From Dinoroseobacter sp039192165 (lineage in GTDB: Bacteria > Pseudomonadota > Alphaproteobacteria > Rhodobacterales > Rhodobacteraceae), in NCBI GenBank assembly GCA_039192165.1, contig JBCCXD010000009.1, positions 1 to 64,000 of the forward strand: a stretch of 64,000 nucleotides of DNA, in the 5' to 3' direction. Each line of letters opens with the position of its first letter. The first letter of the stretch is position 1. Of this stretch, positions 1-7,999 are shown one piece after another. The position numbers were made by a program, and so were the translations under genes. Below the pieces are notes generated by a model, which did no database searches, had not been told where the DNA came from, and saw nothing but the letters and a program-made list of their open reading frames with translations.

Positions 1-56
1 ACAATCTGGTTAAGCGGCAACGCGTCGGCGGCCGCCGATTTCGACTTGGTTTTCAT
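1..56 (-). CDS. ccrM: CcrM-type adenine DNA methyltransferase, N-terminal fragment (runs off the window)
   Basis: Only the first 18 codons are inside the window, reading leftward from an ATG at 56-54. The peptide starts MKTKSKSAAADALPLNQI. Its basic leader followed by LPLN(x)I matches the N-terminus of CcrM methyltransferases, which methylate adenine in GANTC once per cell cycle. The catalytic domain lies outside the window, so the call rests on this short match, on rnhB lying just upstream on the same strand (the usual alphaproteobacterial neighbour), and on GANTC sites in front of the start. A weak AGAAG precedes the ATG. Any other DNA methylase of the same class would look the same at this length. 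Confidence 0.7.
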   Translation of the reverse strand, partial: MKTKSKSAAADALPLNQI

Positions 57-101
57 CTTCTGCCTCGTTCGCGCTCTAGCGCTTGTTGTTGGCAATAAAA
101 T

Positions 102-140
102 GAGTCAAAGCCGATTCGCCGTCAAATTCTTTTTTGAATC
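102..140. promoter_or_regulatory. Cluster of three GANTC sites upstream of ccrM
   Basis: The 94-bp gap between rnhB and ccrM holds GAGTC at 102-106, GATTC at 113-117 and GAATC at 136-140. GANTC is the CcrM target, and in Caulobacter the methylation state of GANTC sites in the ccrM promoter affects its transcription. Three sites in 39 bp is far denser than chance. That they regulate ccrM here is inference. Confidence 0.55.
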
Positions 141-150
141 AAGTACTTAG

Positions 151-771
151 TTATTTTTCTTGATACAAGATGTTGTGGATAGGCTTGAAACTGCGTCTAT
201 GATGTGGGCTCACCCCAATATCTAGGAGCGCCTCCCGGTGTGCTTTTGTTGGGTAGCCTGCGTTGTTTTCCCACCCATACCCGGGATACTGCCATGAAAG
301 CGCCATCATCTGAGCGTCGCGTGTTGTTTTGGCCACAATGGATGCCGCAGCGATCGACAGGCTCTGCGCATCGCCTTTGACAACAGCCTGTGCGATGCAT
401 GGCAGATTGGCGGGAATATCGCGACCATCGATCAGCGCAGCATCGGGCCGCGTCTTGAGGGCCATCAGTGCCCGGCGCATCGCCAGATGAGATGCGACAC
501 GGATGTTGAGCCTGTCGATTTCCGCCACGCTCGCTTCCCCGAGCGCGACTGTGGCACATCTCAGCAATTCCTCCGTGAGTTTCTCACGACGCGCTGCGCT
601 GAGTTTTTTGCTATCGTCCAGACCGTCCGGAATCTGCGCAGGATCGAGGATGACCGCAGCTGCCACAACCGGACCCGCCAGCGGGCCGCGACCCACTTCA
701 TCTACGCCGGCAATGCGGCAAAACCCCTTGTCGGTCAGCGCAGTCTCAAAGTCGAAATGCGGGCGTCTCAT
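151..771 (-). CDS. rnhB: Ribonuclease HII
   Basis: 206 aa, the usual length for RNase HII, which cuts the RNA strand of RNA-DNA hybrids and removes single ribonucleotides from DNA in the cytoplasm. The N-terminal motif GVDEVGRGPLAGP supplies the catalytic Asp24-Glu25 pair, DDSKKL follows near residue 53, and the acidic residue of ALIDGRD and the SIVAKTTRD block are present. The start chosen (MRRPHFDFE) gives the normal distance to the DEVGRG motif. It is transcribed toward ccrM with a 94-bp gap, so the two may be co-transcribed, although ccrM appears to have its own promoter region. Confidence 0.97.
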   Translation of the reverse strand: MRRPHFDFETALTDKGFCRIAGVDEVGRGPLAGPVVAAAVILDPAQIPDGLDDSKKLSAARREKLTEELLRCATVALGEASVAEIDRLNIRVASHLAMRRALMALKTRPDAALIDGRDIPANLPCIAQAVVKGDAQSLSIAAASIVAKTTRDAQMMALSWQYPGYGWENNAGYPTKAHREALLDIGVSPHHRRSFKPIHNILYQEK

Positions 772-1326
772 TCTTCTAAATGCGCTTAGCCGAACTGTGG
801 TAGCAAGCGTAAAAATTATACTCTGCGCCCATTCCGCCTGCTCCCTGGGCCGGACGCACTTATCCTGTCAGATCAGCCCGCCGTATGGTTCTAGGCAGTC
901 TTTTTTGCAAACCTCTTATGATGCGCTGCATACGCGTTCCTCCCCAAAACAGTTTTGCGGTGTGTTCGGTTCGGTGCGCGAAGATGGGCGGGAGCACTTA
1001 TTGCGACTTGTGCGACCTGCGGCCCAAGGCTCATTGTCACTAAAAATCTGTCTTTCTGGCTTGGCAGTTGAAATTCGGTCCATGCCGCAACTGCGCCGAG
1101 ATGCAGACGACCGAGCCCTTCTTTCTACCCTCTTTGCTCAACGCGCGTGGAAGCTATGGCGCCAGACACTTCAGGTCCAGCGCTTCAGCGCAGCGAAGCG
1201 CGGGGTCCCAAATTGCTTGCTCTGTCCGAAGTTTGGGACTCAGGAGGCCGCTTTCTTCGATCCCAGGTCATGCAACTTCGCTACAATGCTATTGAATATC
1301 GTCCCGAAGTCGGTGCCCATGGGCGG
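772..1326. other. 555-bp stretch without a recognisable gene
   Basis: Open frames here on either strand are antisense extensions of rnhB or of the downstream genes and show no family resemblance. The only clear structures are two adjacent hairpins at 1180-1201 and 1205-1239. There may be promoters for rnhB (leftward) and for the exported protein (rightward), but I cannot place them with confidence. Confidence 0.5.
1180..1239. repeat. Two adjacent inverted repeats (hairpins)
   Basis: The first has perfect 7-bp arms GCGCTTC (1180-1186) and GAAGCGC (1195-1201) with an 8-nt loop. The second has perfect 8-bp arms GTCCCAAA (1205-1212) and TTTGGGAC (1232-1239) with a 19-nt loop. Neither is followed by a T-run on either strand, so they are not typical intrinsic terminators. 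Confidence 0.5.
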
Positions 1327-1329
1327 ATG

Positions 1330-1620
1330 ATGTGCTTGCTGAGAACCTCTGCTCTGTGTTTCCTGTTCGTGGCTTCTTCGGCTGCGCACGCAGCATGCTA
1401 TGCCGACTATAAGGCCAAGCTCGATCAGCCCTTGCGGTTGCACTATGGGATTCTTGAGCTGAGCGAGGCCGCCTGCCGAGACCGCGCGCGTGCGCAGGAC
1501 GAGGCGACGGCGCGACTGGCTGCCGCCGGCTGGACTTTGTTGAACATCGTATCCACTTTCGGAACAGACGGGCTGGAAGGGCGTAAAACGGATGCCGGAC
1601 AGTACTTTCTCCGCTTCTGA
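1330..1620 (+). CDS. Small exported protein of unknown function
   Basis: 96 aa from the ATG at 1330; an in-frame ATG at 1327 adds one residue. Residues 1 to about 21 form a signal peptide (hydrophobic LCFLFVASSAAHA) likely cut after AHA, leaving a mature protein of about 75 aa that starts ACYADYKAKLD, so it probably acts in the periplasm. Two Cys in the mature part could form a disulfide. I recognise the CYADYKAK...LHYG pattern as a conserved small hypothetical of this group, without known function. Its 3' end overlaps the next gene by 29 bp in another frame, which suggests translational coupling. Confidence 0.7.
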   Translation: MCLLRTSALCFLFVASSAAHAACYADYKAKLDQPLRLHYGILELSEAACRDRARAQDEATARLAAAGWTLLNIVSTFGTDGLEGRKTDAGQYFLRF

Positions 1621-2296
1621 GGCAAAGCGGGCCGGAACACGGATCGTGGCATTGGGCTTTGTCGCAATTGTCGCGATCCTCGCTCTGGCCGCGGTAGGCT
1701 TGTTTCTCAGCCTGCCCGATGCGAACGCGTTCAACGCGCGGGTCGAGCGGATCTTTATCGAAAATGACGCCTTGACCACATCTGAAGATATCAAGCTTCT
1801 TGAGATCCTTGCCCAGAGTGGTACGGCCTTTTCGGACACTCTGACCTCATACCGCGTGGTCATTTTTGTGCTGTTGGTTTTCTCTACGGCGCTGTTGCTG
1901 GCAGCTCTGATTTTCCTGGTTTCACTCGTAACGCTTAACCGCCGCATGTCAGAGATCGATCGAAAGGGGATCGAAGTATCCTCCCTGATGATCAGCCGCA
2001 GTGAGGGCATCGTCGTGCTCAATGACATGGAGTTCAAGCTAACTGCGGCCGCGATGGAGACGCTGTCGGTTCTGGCCGAAGCCCGAATGGACGGCGATAT
2101 CCTGTCAGGAGCAGAGATTGAGGGCATGATCCAGGGACGTTCCGCCAGCGATTGCGAAGAGGCGGCCGGTGCAACCCGCATAAAACGGCTACGGGATGCG
2201 CTTGGCAATCAAATGGTCAGCGAGCTTCTGGTGAAGAACATTTCCCGCAAGGGGTACCTGCTTGCCATCGACAAGACAGCAATCCGGATGTTCTGA
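1592..2296 (+). CDS. Membrane-anchored protein with C-terminal OmpR-type winged helix
   Basis: 234 aa. Two hydrophobic segments lie near residues 17-41 and 87-112, with a short loop between them that is probably periplasmic. From about residue 150 the protein resembles an OmpR/PhoB winged-helix DNA-binding domain: a strand and helix (FKLTAAAMETLSVL), a middle helix, a recognition-helix-like TRIKRLRDALG, and a final wing ending KGYLLAI. There is no receiver domain. The layout suggests a transcription factor tethered to the inner membrane, but inverted relative to ToxR/CadC, which carry the DNA-binding domain at the N-terminus. A GGAAGGG ribosome site at 1575-1581 supports the ATG at 1592. Targets and signal are unknown. 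Confidence 0.7.
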   Translation: MPDSTFSASEAKRAGTRIVALGFVAIVAILALAAVGLFLSLPDANAFNARVERIFIENDALTTSEDIKLLEILAQSGTAFSDTLTSYRVVIFVLLVFSTALLLAALIFLVSLVTLNRRMSEIDRKGIEVSSLMISRSEGIVVLNDMEFKLTAAAMETLSVLAEARMDGDILSGAEIEGMIQGRSASDCEEAAGATRIKRLRDALGNQMVSELLVKNISRKGYLLAIDKTAIRMF

Positions 2297-2299
2297 GCT

Positions 2300-3043
2300 T
2301 CAGCGGCTTTTTGCGCTTACGGCTGAGAGACCGGAAGGCGCGAAGACAGCGCGCGCAGTGCTTGGATGCGGGCTGAGCTGCTGTGCAGGTGCTGGCGCAG
2401 GTCCCGGCATTTCACGGCGCGGTCCCTCACCGTGACACAGCGCCTTGATCTGACCCAGAAGCCCCGGACTTGCTTTGCTGGCATCTTCCGACAGCAGAGC
2501 CACAGCCGACATCAGGTCCTCGGACGCGACGACCTGATCGAACAAGCCCCAGGACAGAGCGGTGGCAGCATCGATTTTCTCTCCTCCCAAGAGAATCCGC
2601 TTTGCGCGGCTCAAACCACACAGTGCAGCAAGGCGCCGTGGATCTGAGGGTTGCGGCAAGAACCCGTTTTTGAGCACAGGATAAAATACCTTGGCTGACT
2701 CAACCGCCACGCGCAGATCGCAGGCCAACATCATGCCAACAGCGCCTCCGGCGCAGGTCCCGTTCAGGGCGGCAATCGTCAGGCCCGGGTAGCGGGCAAT
2801 ACGGGTCGAAAGGCGTTCCCAGACTGCGTCAGTGGTCAGCCCATTCTTTACTGCGTCCAGATCGGCCCCGGCGCTGAAAACACTGCCCACGCCGGTTAAA
2901 ACGAGCACGGGGACGCCCGCCCCTTCCGCTTCGCCAACCTTTCGTTCAATCACTTCGAGCATTTCTGCGGTAAGCGCGTTTGCTTTGTCGGGCCGGTTGA
3001 GCGTAATTGTGCAACGCGGCCCATCGGTCTGGGCGTCTATCAT
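2300..3043 (-). CDS. Crotonase-superfamily protein (enoyl-CoA hydratase-like, catalytic Glu pair missing)
   Basis: 247 aa from the ATG at 3043, which overlaps the stop of the upstream SDR gene by 4 bp. The fold signatures are clear: LNRPDKANAL at the N-terminus, FSAGADLDAV near 56-65 (first oxyanion-hole backbone), and ALNGTCAGGAVGMMLACD near 92-109 (second oxyanion-hole). The Glu corresponding to rat crotonase Glu144 is Gly103 here, and the Glu164 position is Val123 or Leu124, so simple enoyl-CoA hydration is unlikely. It probably binds an acyl-CoA thioester and does another crotonase-type reaction (isomerase, hydrolase or decarboxylase). The C-terminal 40 residues are Pro/Ala-rich and poorly conserved. 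Confidence 0.85.
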   Translation of the reverse strand: MIDAQTDGPRCTITLNRPDKANALTAEMLEVIERKVGEAEGAGVPVLVLTGVGSVFSAGADLDAVKNGLTTDAVWERLSTRIARYPGLTIAALNGTCAGGAVGMMLACDLRVAVESAKVFYPVLKNGFLPQPSDPRRLAALCGLSRAKRILLGGEKIDAATALSWGLFDQVVASEDLMSAVALLSEDASKASPGLLGQIKALCHGEGPRREMPGPAPAPAQQLSPHPSTARAVFAPSGLSAVSAKSR

Positions 3044-3798
3044 GGGGCCTCTCCTATCCGGGCGCGGATTGCCTCGTCTCTCAGGGAAATTTCTTCGCCG
3101 CAGAACTCGTCGGCGTCTGGACTGCACATCCACAACAAAGCACGCGCGGGCATTCCCGCAGGAATATGCACTGACCAGTCAAGCTGGCTCACGGGGTTGA
3201 TGCCCGATGCGCGGATTGCTTCTTGCATAGGCGTGGCGACGGTTCCGGGGCTCAAGCCCATGGCACGCAAGCCCCGGCCGGCGCCTTCGCGATGGGCCGC
3301 GCGGGTCAGCATCGCGGCAGCCGCTTTGGACGTGCAGTAGCCAGACCACCCCTCGAGCGCATTGTGCGCGGCACCCGAGCTGAGGGTGAGGATTGTACCT
3401 GACCCGCGAGATAGCATGCCCGGCATAACCAGCCGCAGGCCGTAAAACACACCTTTGACATTGATGTCGATGAGTGTGCTCCAAAGATCCGGATCGGCTT
3501 CTTCAAGCATTGCGATCGGCTCAATCACGGCGGCATTGTTAATCAGGATATCAACCGGACCGATTTCGGCCTCGGTGCGCGCCACCGCACTCTGCATCGC
3601 CGAAAACTCCGAAACATCACCCGGCAGGGCAAGTGCGCCGGTTTCAGCGGCAAGAGCGGAAAGCTTTTCAGCAGAACGGGCGATGGTAGCGACACGCGCA
3701 CCCGCAGCTGCGAAGACCCGAACAGCTTCCGCGCCAATGCCGGCACTAGCACCCGTGATCAGAACGGTTTTGCCTGAAACGGGACTGTCTTGGCGCAT
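3040..3798 (-). CDS. Short-chain dehydrogenase/reductase (SDR)
   Basis: 252 aa, the standard length for a classical SDR. The NAD(P)-binding motif TGASAGIGA lies near residues 16-24, NNAA near 87, the catalytic Ser in LTLSSGAAH, and the YxxxK pair in GYCTSKAAA. Substrate cannot be read from sequence. An aldehyde, ketone or 3-hydroxyacyl substrate would fit the crotonase-like partner that follows with a 4-bp overlap. The two genes look like a small operon read leftward. Confidence 0.92.
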   Translation of the reverse strand: MRQDSPVSGKTVLITGASAGIGAEAVRVFAAAGARVATIARSAEKLSALAAETGALALPGDVSEFSAMQSAVARTEAEIGPVDILINNAAVIEPIAMLEEADPDLWSTLIDINVKGVFYGLRLVMPGMLSRGSGTILTLSSGAAHNALEGWSGYCTSKAAAAMLTRAAHREGAGRGLRAMGLSPGTVATPMQEAIRASGINPVSQLDWSVHIPAGMPARALLWMCSPDADEFCGEEISLRDEAIRARIGEAP

Positions 3799-3894
3799 TT
3801 ATGTTCTTTCGTCATCGTCCAGCACTCCCCGCAGTCTTGACCCTATACGTGAGGACGGGAACAAAGGAAGCGAATTCTGCGAGGAGCTTTGTAC

Positions 3895-5391
3895 ATGACA
3901 ATCCGCCCGACCCTGATGGCATGCGCAACGGTAGCCACGTTTCTTGTTTCACCCGCCTCGGCCCTTACTGCTCCAGAGCTCTGGGATGATTGGCGCAATT
4001 CACTCGGCTTGCTTGGACAAGAGGTCGAGATCGCCAATCAGTCCTATGACAGTGGCGTTCTAAGGCTTGAGGGGATCACCCAACGCATGCCAATCGATCC
4101 GGAGGTCGGTCGCAACATTACCTTTATCGATGCGCTCGTTTTGACCGAGCAATCTGATGGCAGTGTCCGGATCGAGATCGATGGAGAATATCGTGTCGAC
4201 TTCGGAGGTGTTTCTGGCGGCGACAGGTCTGACGGATCGCTGAGTATTTCCTTCGATGGGCTTGATTCGAACGCCCGCGGCGCGCCAGGAGATCTTTCCT
4301 ATGACTTCGGAGCCGGTCTGGTCGAGGTCGCTCTGGATACGCTTTCAGTAAATGGCGAGCCGGTCCCAGTGGAGTTCAGCCTCGCGGCAACCGGTTTGTC
4401 CTCCACCTCGACGCAGACCGACTCGGTTTACGCAGGGGGTGGACAGGTGGATGCGCTGGCTCTTGTGGTGAACGCTTCTGATCCAAACACCGGCGTGCTG
4501 GAAATGAACTACCGGCTTACCCAGCTGGAATTTCAGGGGTCAGCGAATTACGCTGATTTCGCAGCCTTGGGGGCGAACGACCCTTCGGCGATTTTTCGGG
4601 CCGAGACGCCGACCGCTTTGACCACCACGCACGGTCCCATGTCGTTCCATATTGTTACCGATAGTCCTCAGGGCGCTGGGGCCGTGTCCGGGCAGGCAAC
4701 GAGCGGGTCGCTCGAAAGCGAGTTTGGGAGGGGACGTGCGCTTTATGGCGCAGGCGTCGCCGGACTGATCCTGGAAATAGTCAGCTCAGACGCACCGTTT
4801 CCGATCGACTTGCAAGCGGATCAGCTGGGCTTTCGGGTAGACGCGCCGATGCTTGCGGCTGCCGATCCTCAGCCCTTCGCCGCCGCGCTCGCGATTTCTG
4901 GGCTGGCCTTGCCTGATGCACTCTGGTCAATGGTCGATCCGACCGGTCTTCTCGCACGGGATCCTGCAGAGCTGTCGTTGCAACTGGCTGGTCTTGCTCG
5001 GTTGGATCGTGACCTTTCTGATCCGGATTTTGCAGCTGCCGGAACGCCGCCCGGTGCGCTGCTGGCCCTTAAGCTCGATCGCCTGAGCTTGGCGATAGCG
5101 GGCGCCGCCGCGCAAGCCAGCGGTGATTTCAATATAAATCCCGATGCGCCGCCGATGCTCGATGGAGTACCTGCAGCATCCGGCCAGCTGGAACTTGAGT
5201 TGCGTGGTGTGGGCGGTTTACTGCAAAATCTCGCTTCGCTGGGTGCGATAGATCCCGCCAATTTGATGGGAGCGCAAATGATGCTTGGGATGATCACGGC
5301 ACCGGCGGCGGATGGCAGCGATGTTATGACCTCGACCATACAGCTGGGGGAAGACGGAAGCGTGACAGCAAACGGAACCCGGCTTCGCTGA
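3895..5391 (+). CDS. DUF2125 family exported protein
   Basis: 498 aa from the ATG at 3895, chosen over a TTG six bases earlier because GAGGAG at 3881-3886 sits 8 nt upstream of it. Residues 1-23 are a signal peptide (MACATVATFLVSPASA). The mature protein opens with LTAPELWDDWRN and is rich in small and acidic residues, with many alternating beta-type stretches. It matches the DUF2125 family, whose role is unknown; a periplasmic or envelope-associated location is inferred. No catalytic motif is visible. It is a single gene, with pmbA following after a 69-bp gap. Confidence 0.8.
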   Translation: MTIRPTLMACATVATFLVSPASALTAPELWDDWRNSLGLLGQEVEIANQSYDSGVLRLEGITQRMPIDPEVGRNITFIDALVLTEQSDGSVRIEIDGEYRVDFGGVSGGDRSDGSLSISFDGLDSNARGAPGDLSYDFGAGLVEVALDTLSVNGEPVPVEFSLAATGLSSTSTQTDSVYAGGGQVDALALVVNASDPNTGVLEMNYRLTQLEFQGSANYADFAALGANDPSAIFRAETPTALTTTHGPMSFHIVTDSPQGAGAVSGQATSGSLESEFGRGRALYGAGVAGLILEIVSSDAPFPIDLQADQLGFRVDAPMLAAADPQPFAAALAISGLALPDALWSMVDPTGLLARDPAELSLQLAGLARLDRDLSDPDFAAAGTPPGALLALKLDRLSLAIAGAAAQASGDFNINPDAPPMLDGVPAASGQLELELRGVGGLLQNLASLGAIDPANLMGAQMMLGMITAPAADGSDVMTSTIQLGEDGSVTANGTRLR

Positions 5392-5460
5392 CTCAACACC
5401 GGCTTGCACATCGTCGGCGCGCGACCTAGGTCTCAGCGAAACCATCGCGGAGTTCCCTTC

Positions 5461-6807
5461 ATGTCTCACGATCTTGCAGCCCTCACAGAGGCGCTTTTGC
5501 ACGCGGCTGCTAAGGCGGGGGCGGACGGTGCGGATGCGATGGTCGTCGAGGGAACATCCATTTCGATAGACGTGCGCAATGGCGCGCTGGAGCAGGCGGA
5601 ACGGTCCGAAGGGATTGATCTTGGCTTGCGTGTTCTGGTGGGACAGCGGTCATCTGTAGTATCGGCCTCGGATACCGCCCCCGGCACTCTGAACATGATG
5701 GCCGAACGGGCGGTTGCGATGGCCGCCGAAGCGCTCGAAGATCCCTATTTGGGGCTGGCCACAACTGACCAGCTTGCAAAGGACTGGGATCTGCAAGCGC
5801 TGGAGTTGGCGGACCCTGCGCCCGAGCCTGCGCCCGCCGAGCTGCAGAACATGGCGACGCGCGGCGAGGCGACAGCCTCTGCGGTCAAGGGGATTTCTCA
5901 GGTTCAATCAGCCTCTGCTGGATACGGCGCCCGGCGCGTTCATCTTGCGGCAAGCAACGGATTTTCGGCGGGCTACAGGCGCACCGATACCGGGGTGTCT
6001 GTGGTCGCGATCACGGGTGAAGGCACCGAGATGGAGCGCGACTATGCCGGTGAAAGCCGCATCTTCGCCGCTGACCTGCCCACTCCGGAGGAAATCGGGG
6101 CGCAGGCTGCCGAACGAGCCCTAGCACGCGCCGGAGCCCGCAAGCCGCCAACCGGCGCGTTCCCCGTGCTTTATGACGAGCGGATCTCGAGTAGTTTGAT
6201 CGGGCATTTGCTGTCCGCTGCCAGTGGCAACGCGGTAGCGCGCGGCGCAAGTTGGCTGCGCGATGCTCTGGGAACACAGGTTCTGACCCAGGGGTTATCG
6301 ATCATCGAGGATCCGCACCGTCCGCGTGTGCCGGGATCCCGCCCATTTGATGCCGAAGGTCTGCCAACTCAAAAGCGGGCAATTGTCGAGAATGGAGTTC
6401 TCACGGGCTGGACGCTCGATCTGGCGACAGGTCGAAAACTCGATATGCCGAGTACGGCGAACGCGGCACGTGGTACATCGTCCGGGCCGTCGCCTTCGGT
6501 TACCAATGTGGCCCTGACACCCGGTGATCTGTCGCGCGAGGAGCTTATTGCCGACATGGGAACAGGCTTGCTTGTGACCTCGATGATCGGGGCGTCCATA
6601 AACCCGACGTCGGGCGACTACTCGCGCGGCGCGTCCGGCTTCTGGGTCGAGAAGGGTCAGATTGCTTATCCCGTGAACGAATGCACAATCGCCGGGAACC
6701 TGCGCGACATGCTGATGCGCCTGACGCCAGCCAATGACGCGCGCCCGCATCTCAGCCGCGTCGTGCCAAGCCTGCTTGTCGAGGGGCTGACGATTGCCGG
6801 AAGCTGA
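5461..6807 (+). CDS. pmbA: TldD/PmbA family metallopeptidase-like protein
   Basis: 448 aa from the ATG at 5461 (MSHDLAAL). The family works as TldD-TldE(PmbA) heterodimers that degrade short peptides and mature small modified peptides. TldD carries the zinc HExxxH site and PmbA does not; I see no HExxxH here, so this is the PmbA/TldE-type subunit. Characteristic stretches are VEGTSISIDVRNG near residue 29, the middle VLYDERISSSLIGHLLSAA, and the C-terminal GDYSRGASGFWVEKG. It overlaps the next gene by 14 bp. No tldD is nearby, so the partner must be encoded elsewhere. Confidence 0.93.
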   Translation: MSHDLAALTEALLHAAAKAGADGADAMVVEGTSISIDVRNGALEQAERSEGIDLGLRVLVGQRSSVVSASDTAPGTLNMMAERAVAMAAEALEDPYLGLATTDQLAKDWDLQALELADPAPEPAPAELQNMATRGEATASAVKGISQVQSASAGYGARRVHLAASNGFSAGYRRTDTGVSVVAITGEGTEMERDYAGESRIFAADLPTPEEIGAQAAERALARAGARKPPTGAFPVLYDERISSSLIGHLLSAASGNAVARGASWLRDALGTQVLTQGLSIIEDPHRPRVPGSRPFDAEGLPTQKRAIVENGVLTGWTLDLATGRKLDMPSTANAARGTSSGPSPSVTNVALTPGDLSREELIADMGTGLLVTSMIGASINPTSGDYSRGASGFWVEKGQIAYPVNECTIAGNLRDMLMRLTPANDARPHLSRVVPSLLVEGLTIAGS

Positions 6808-7588
6808 CGCTGGAGCCGATCTTGCTCTTTTGATCGAGGCCGCCAAAGCCGCAGGGACAATCGCTGCGCGCCATTGGCGCGCCAGCCCTCAGACATGGGA
6901 CAAAGGGGGCGACGCAGGACCGGTGACTGAGGCCGATCTGGCTATAGACCGCATGCTCCATGCCGAACTGCTTTCGGCGCGCCCCGACTACGGGTGGTTG
7001 TCTGAAGAAACCGCAGACACGCCGGACCGGCTGCACGCGGAACGCGTTTTTATTGTCGATCCGATCGACGGCACAAGGGCATTCATCGAGGGCCAGAGGA
7101 CTTTTGCCCACGCCCTCACAGTGGTTGAGCGCGGCGAACCTGTTGCAGGCGTGGTTTACCTGCCTGAGCGGGACAAGCTCTATGCGGCCGCGCGTGGTCT
7201 TGGTGCGACGTTGAATGGGCGGGCGTTGCAAGCGTCGCCGCGCAGCGGGATGTCCGGTGCCAGTATGCTTGCGTCGCGCCCGAATTTCGCACCGGAACAC
7301 TGGGGTGGAGTGATGCCGCCGCTCGAGCGCCATTTCAGGACCTCTCTCGCCTACCGGATCTCGTTGGTTGCGGAAGGTCGCTTCGATGCGATGCTGACGC
7401 TGCGGGATGCTTGGGAATGGGACATCGCGGCAGGGTGTCTGATCGCAGAGGAGGCGGGCGCGCTCGCCACGGACCGCCATGCGGTGCCACTTGTCTTCAA
7501 CAGCCCAGGAGCCAAGACGCCCGGGACACTGGTGGCGAACCCGCGCCTGCACGGCGAGCTTGCAAAGGCACTGACACCTCCGCGGTAA
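6794..7588 (+). CDS. Inositol monophosphatase/CysQ family phosphatase
   Basis: 264 aa from a TTG at 6794, inside the 3' end of pmbA. GAGGGG at 6781-6786 supports this start. The metal-binding signature is complete: Glu71-Glu72 in GWLSEE, DPIDGT at 89-94, and a second Asp in AWEWDIAAG. These Mg-dependent enzymes dephosphorylate myo-inositol phosphate, 3'-phosphoadenosine 5'-phosphate (CysQ) or histidinol phosphate (HisN). The 264-aa length and phosphatase motifs do not separate them; 3'(2'),5'-bisphosphate nucleotidase is my first guess. Confidence 0.88.
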   Translation: MPEADAGADLALLIEAAKAAGTIAARHWRASPQTWDKGGDAGPVTEADLAIDRMLHAELLSARPDYGWLSEETADTPDRLHAERVFIVDPIDGTRAFIEGQRTFAHALTVVERGEPVAGVVYLPERDKLYAAARGLGATLNGRALQASPRSGMSGASMLASRPNFAPEHWGGVMPPLERHFRTSLAYRISLVAEGRFDAMLTLRDAWEWDIAAGCLIAEEAGALATDRHAVPLVFNSPGAKTPGTLVANPRLHGELAKALTPPR

Positions 7589-7629
7589 CGTATTTCGTCT
7601 TTACGTGTCTCTGTCAGATGCCGCCCAGA

Positions 7630-7944
7630 TCACCGCTTGCGGCCCCGGCCCGCGCGGCGCGTCCCGGGCGTTTTCGAATGAAACTCAGGTGGGCGTTTTG
7701 CAACCCAGGCAACAAATTTCGCGAGCCTCGGATGGGCGCGTAGGGCCTCGATCGTGGCGTAGTTTCGTGCAAGTTCGGCCTCGGTCAGTGTCGCGTGGAT
7801 CTCATTATGGCAAATCTGATGCAGCAGGACGGTTGGCCCGCCTTTACCACCGCGCAGTTTTGGCACCAGATGGTGCAGGCTTTGCCGCGCATCCGGAGGG
7901 ATCAAGCGCAAACAAAGCGGGCAAATCGGTATCTCGTCCGTCAT
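7630..7944 (-). CDS. HNH endonuclease domain protein
   Basis: 104 aa from the ATG at 7944. A CPLC zinc knuckle at the N-terminus is followed by LHHLVPKLRGGKGG and ICHNEIHA, the HNH core that binds a metal and cuts DNA. It has no partner domain and no restriction or phage genes beside it. This short version is a common stand-alone gene in Rhodobacteraceae, of unknown substrate. A Lys/Arg-rich tail (TRRAGRGRKR) may bind nucleic acid. It diverges from the flavoprotein gene with a 55-bp gap. Confidence 0.82.
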   Translation of the reverse strand: MTDEIPICPLCLRLIPPDARQSLHHLVPKLRGGKGGPTVLLHQICHNEIHATLTEAELARNYATIEALRAHPRLAKFVAWVAKRPPEFHSKTPGTRRAGRGRKR

Positions 7945-7999
7945 CGCATCTGTCCTTTCGCTTGAGCTTTTGGGCAGTTGCTTACAAGGATGCGCCCAA

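Noticed and set aside
503..1330. 275-codon plus-strand frame over rnhB and the gap after it
   Set aside because: Its first part is antisense to rnhB, its composition is Ser/Arg-rich without domains, and no ribosome site or family match is apparent.
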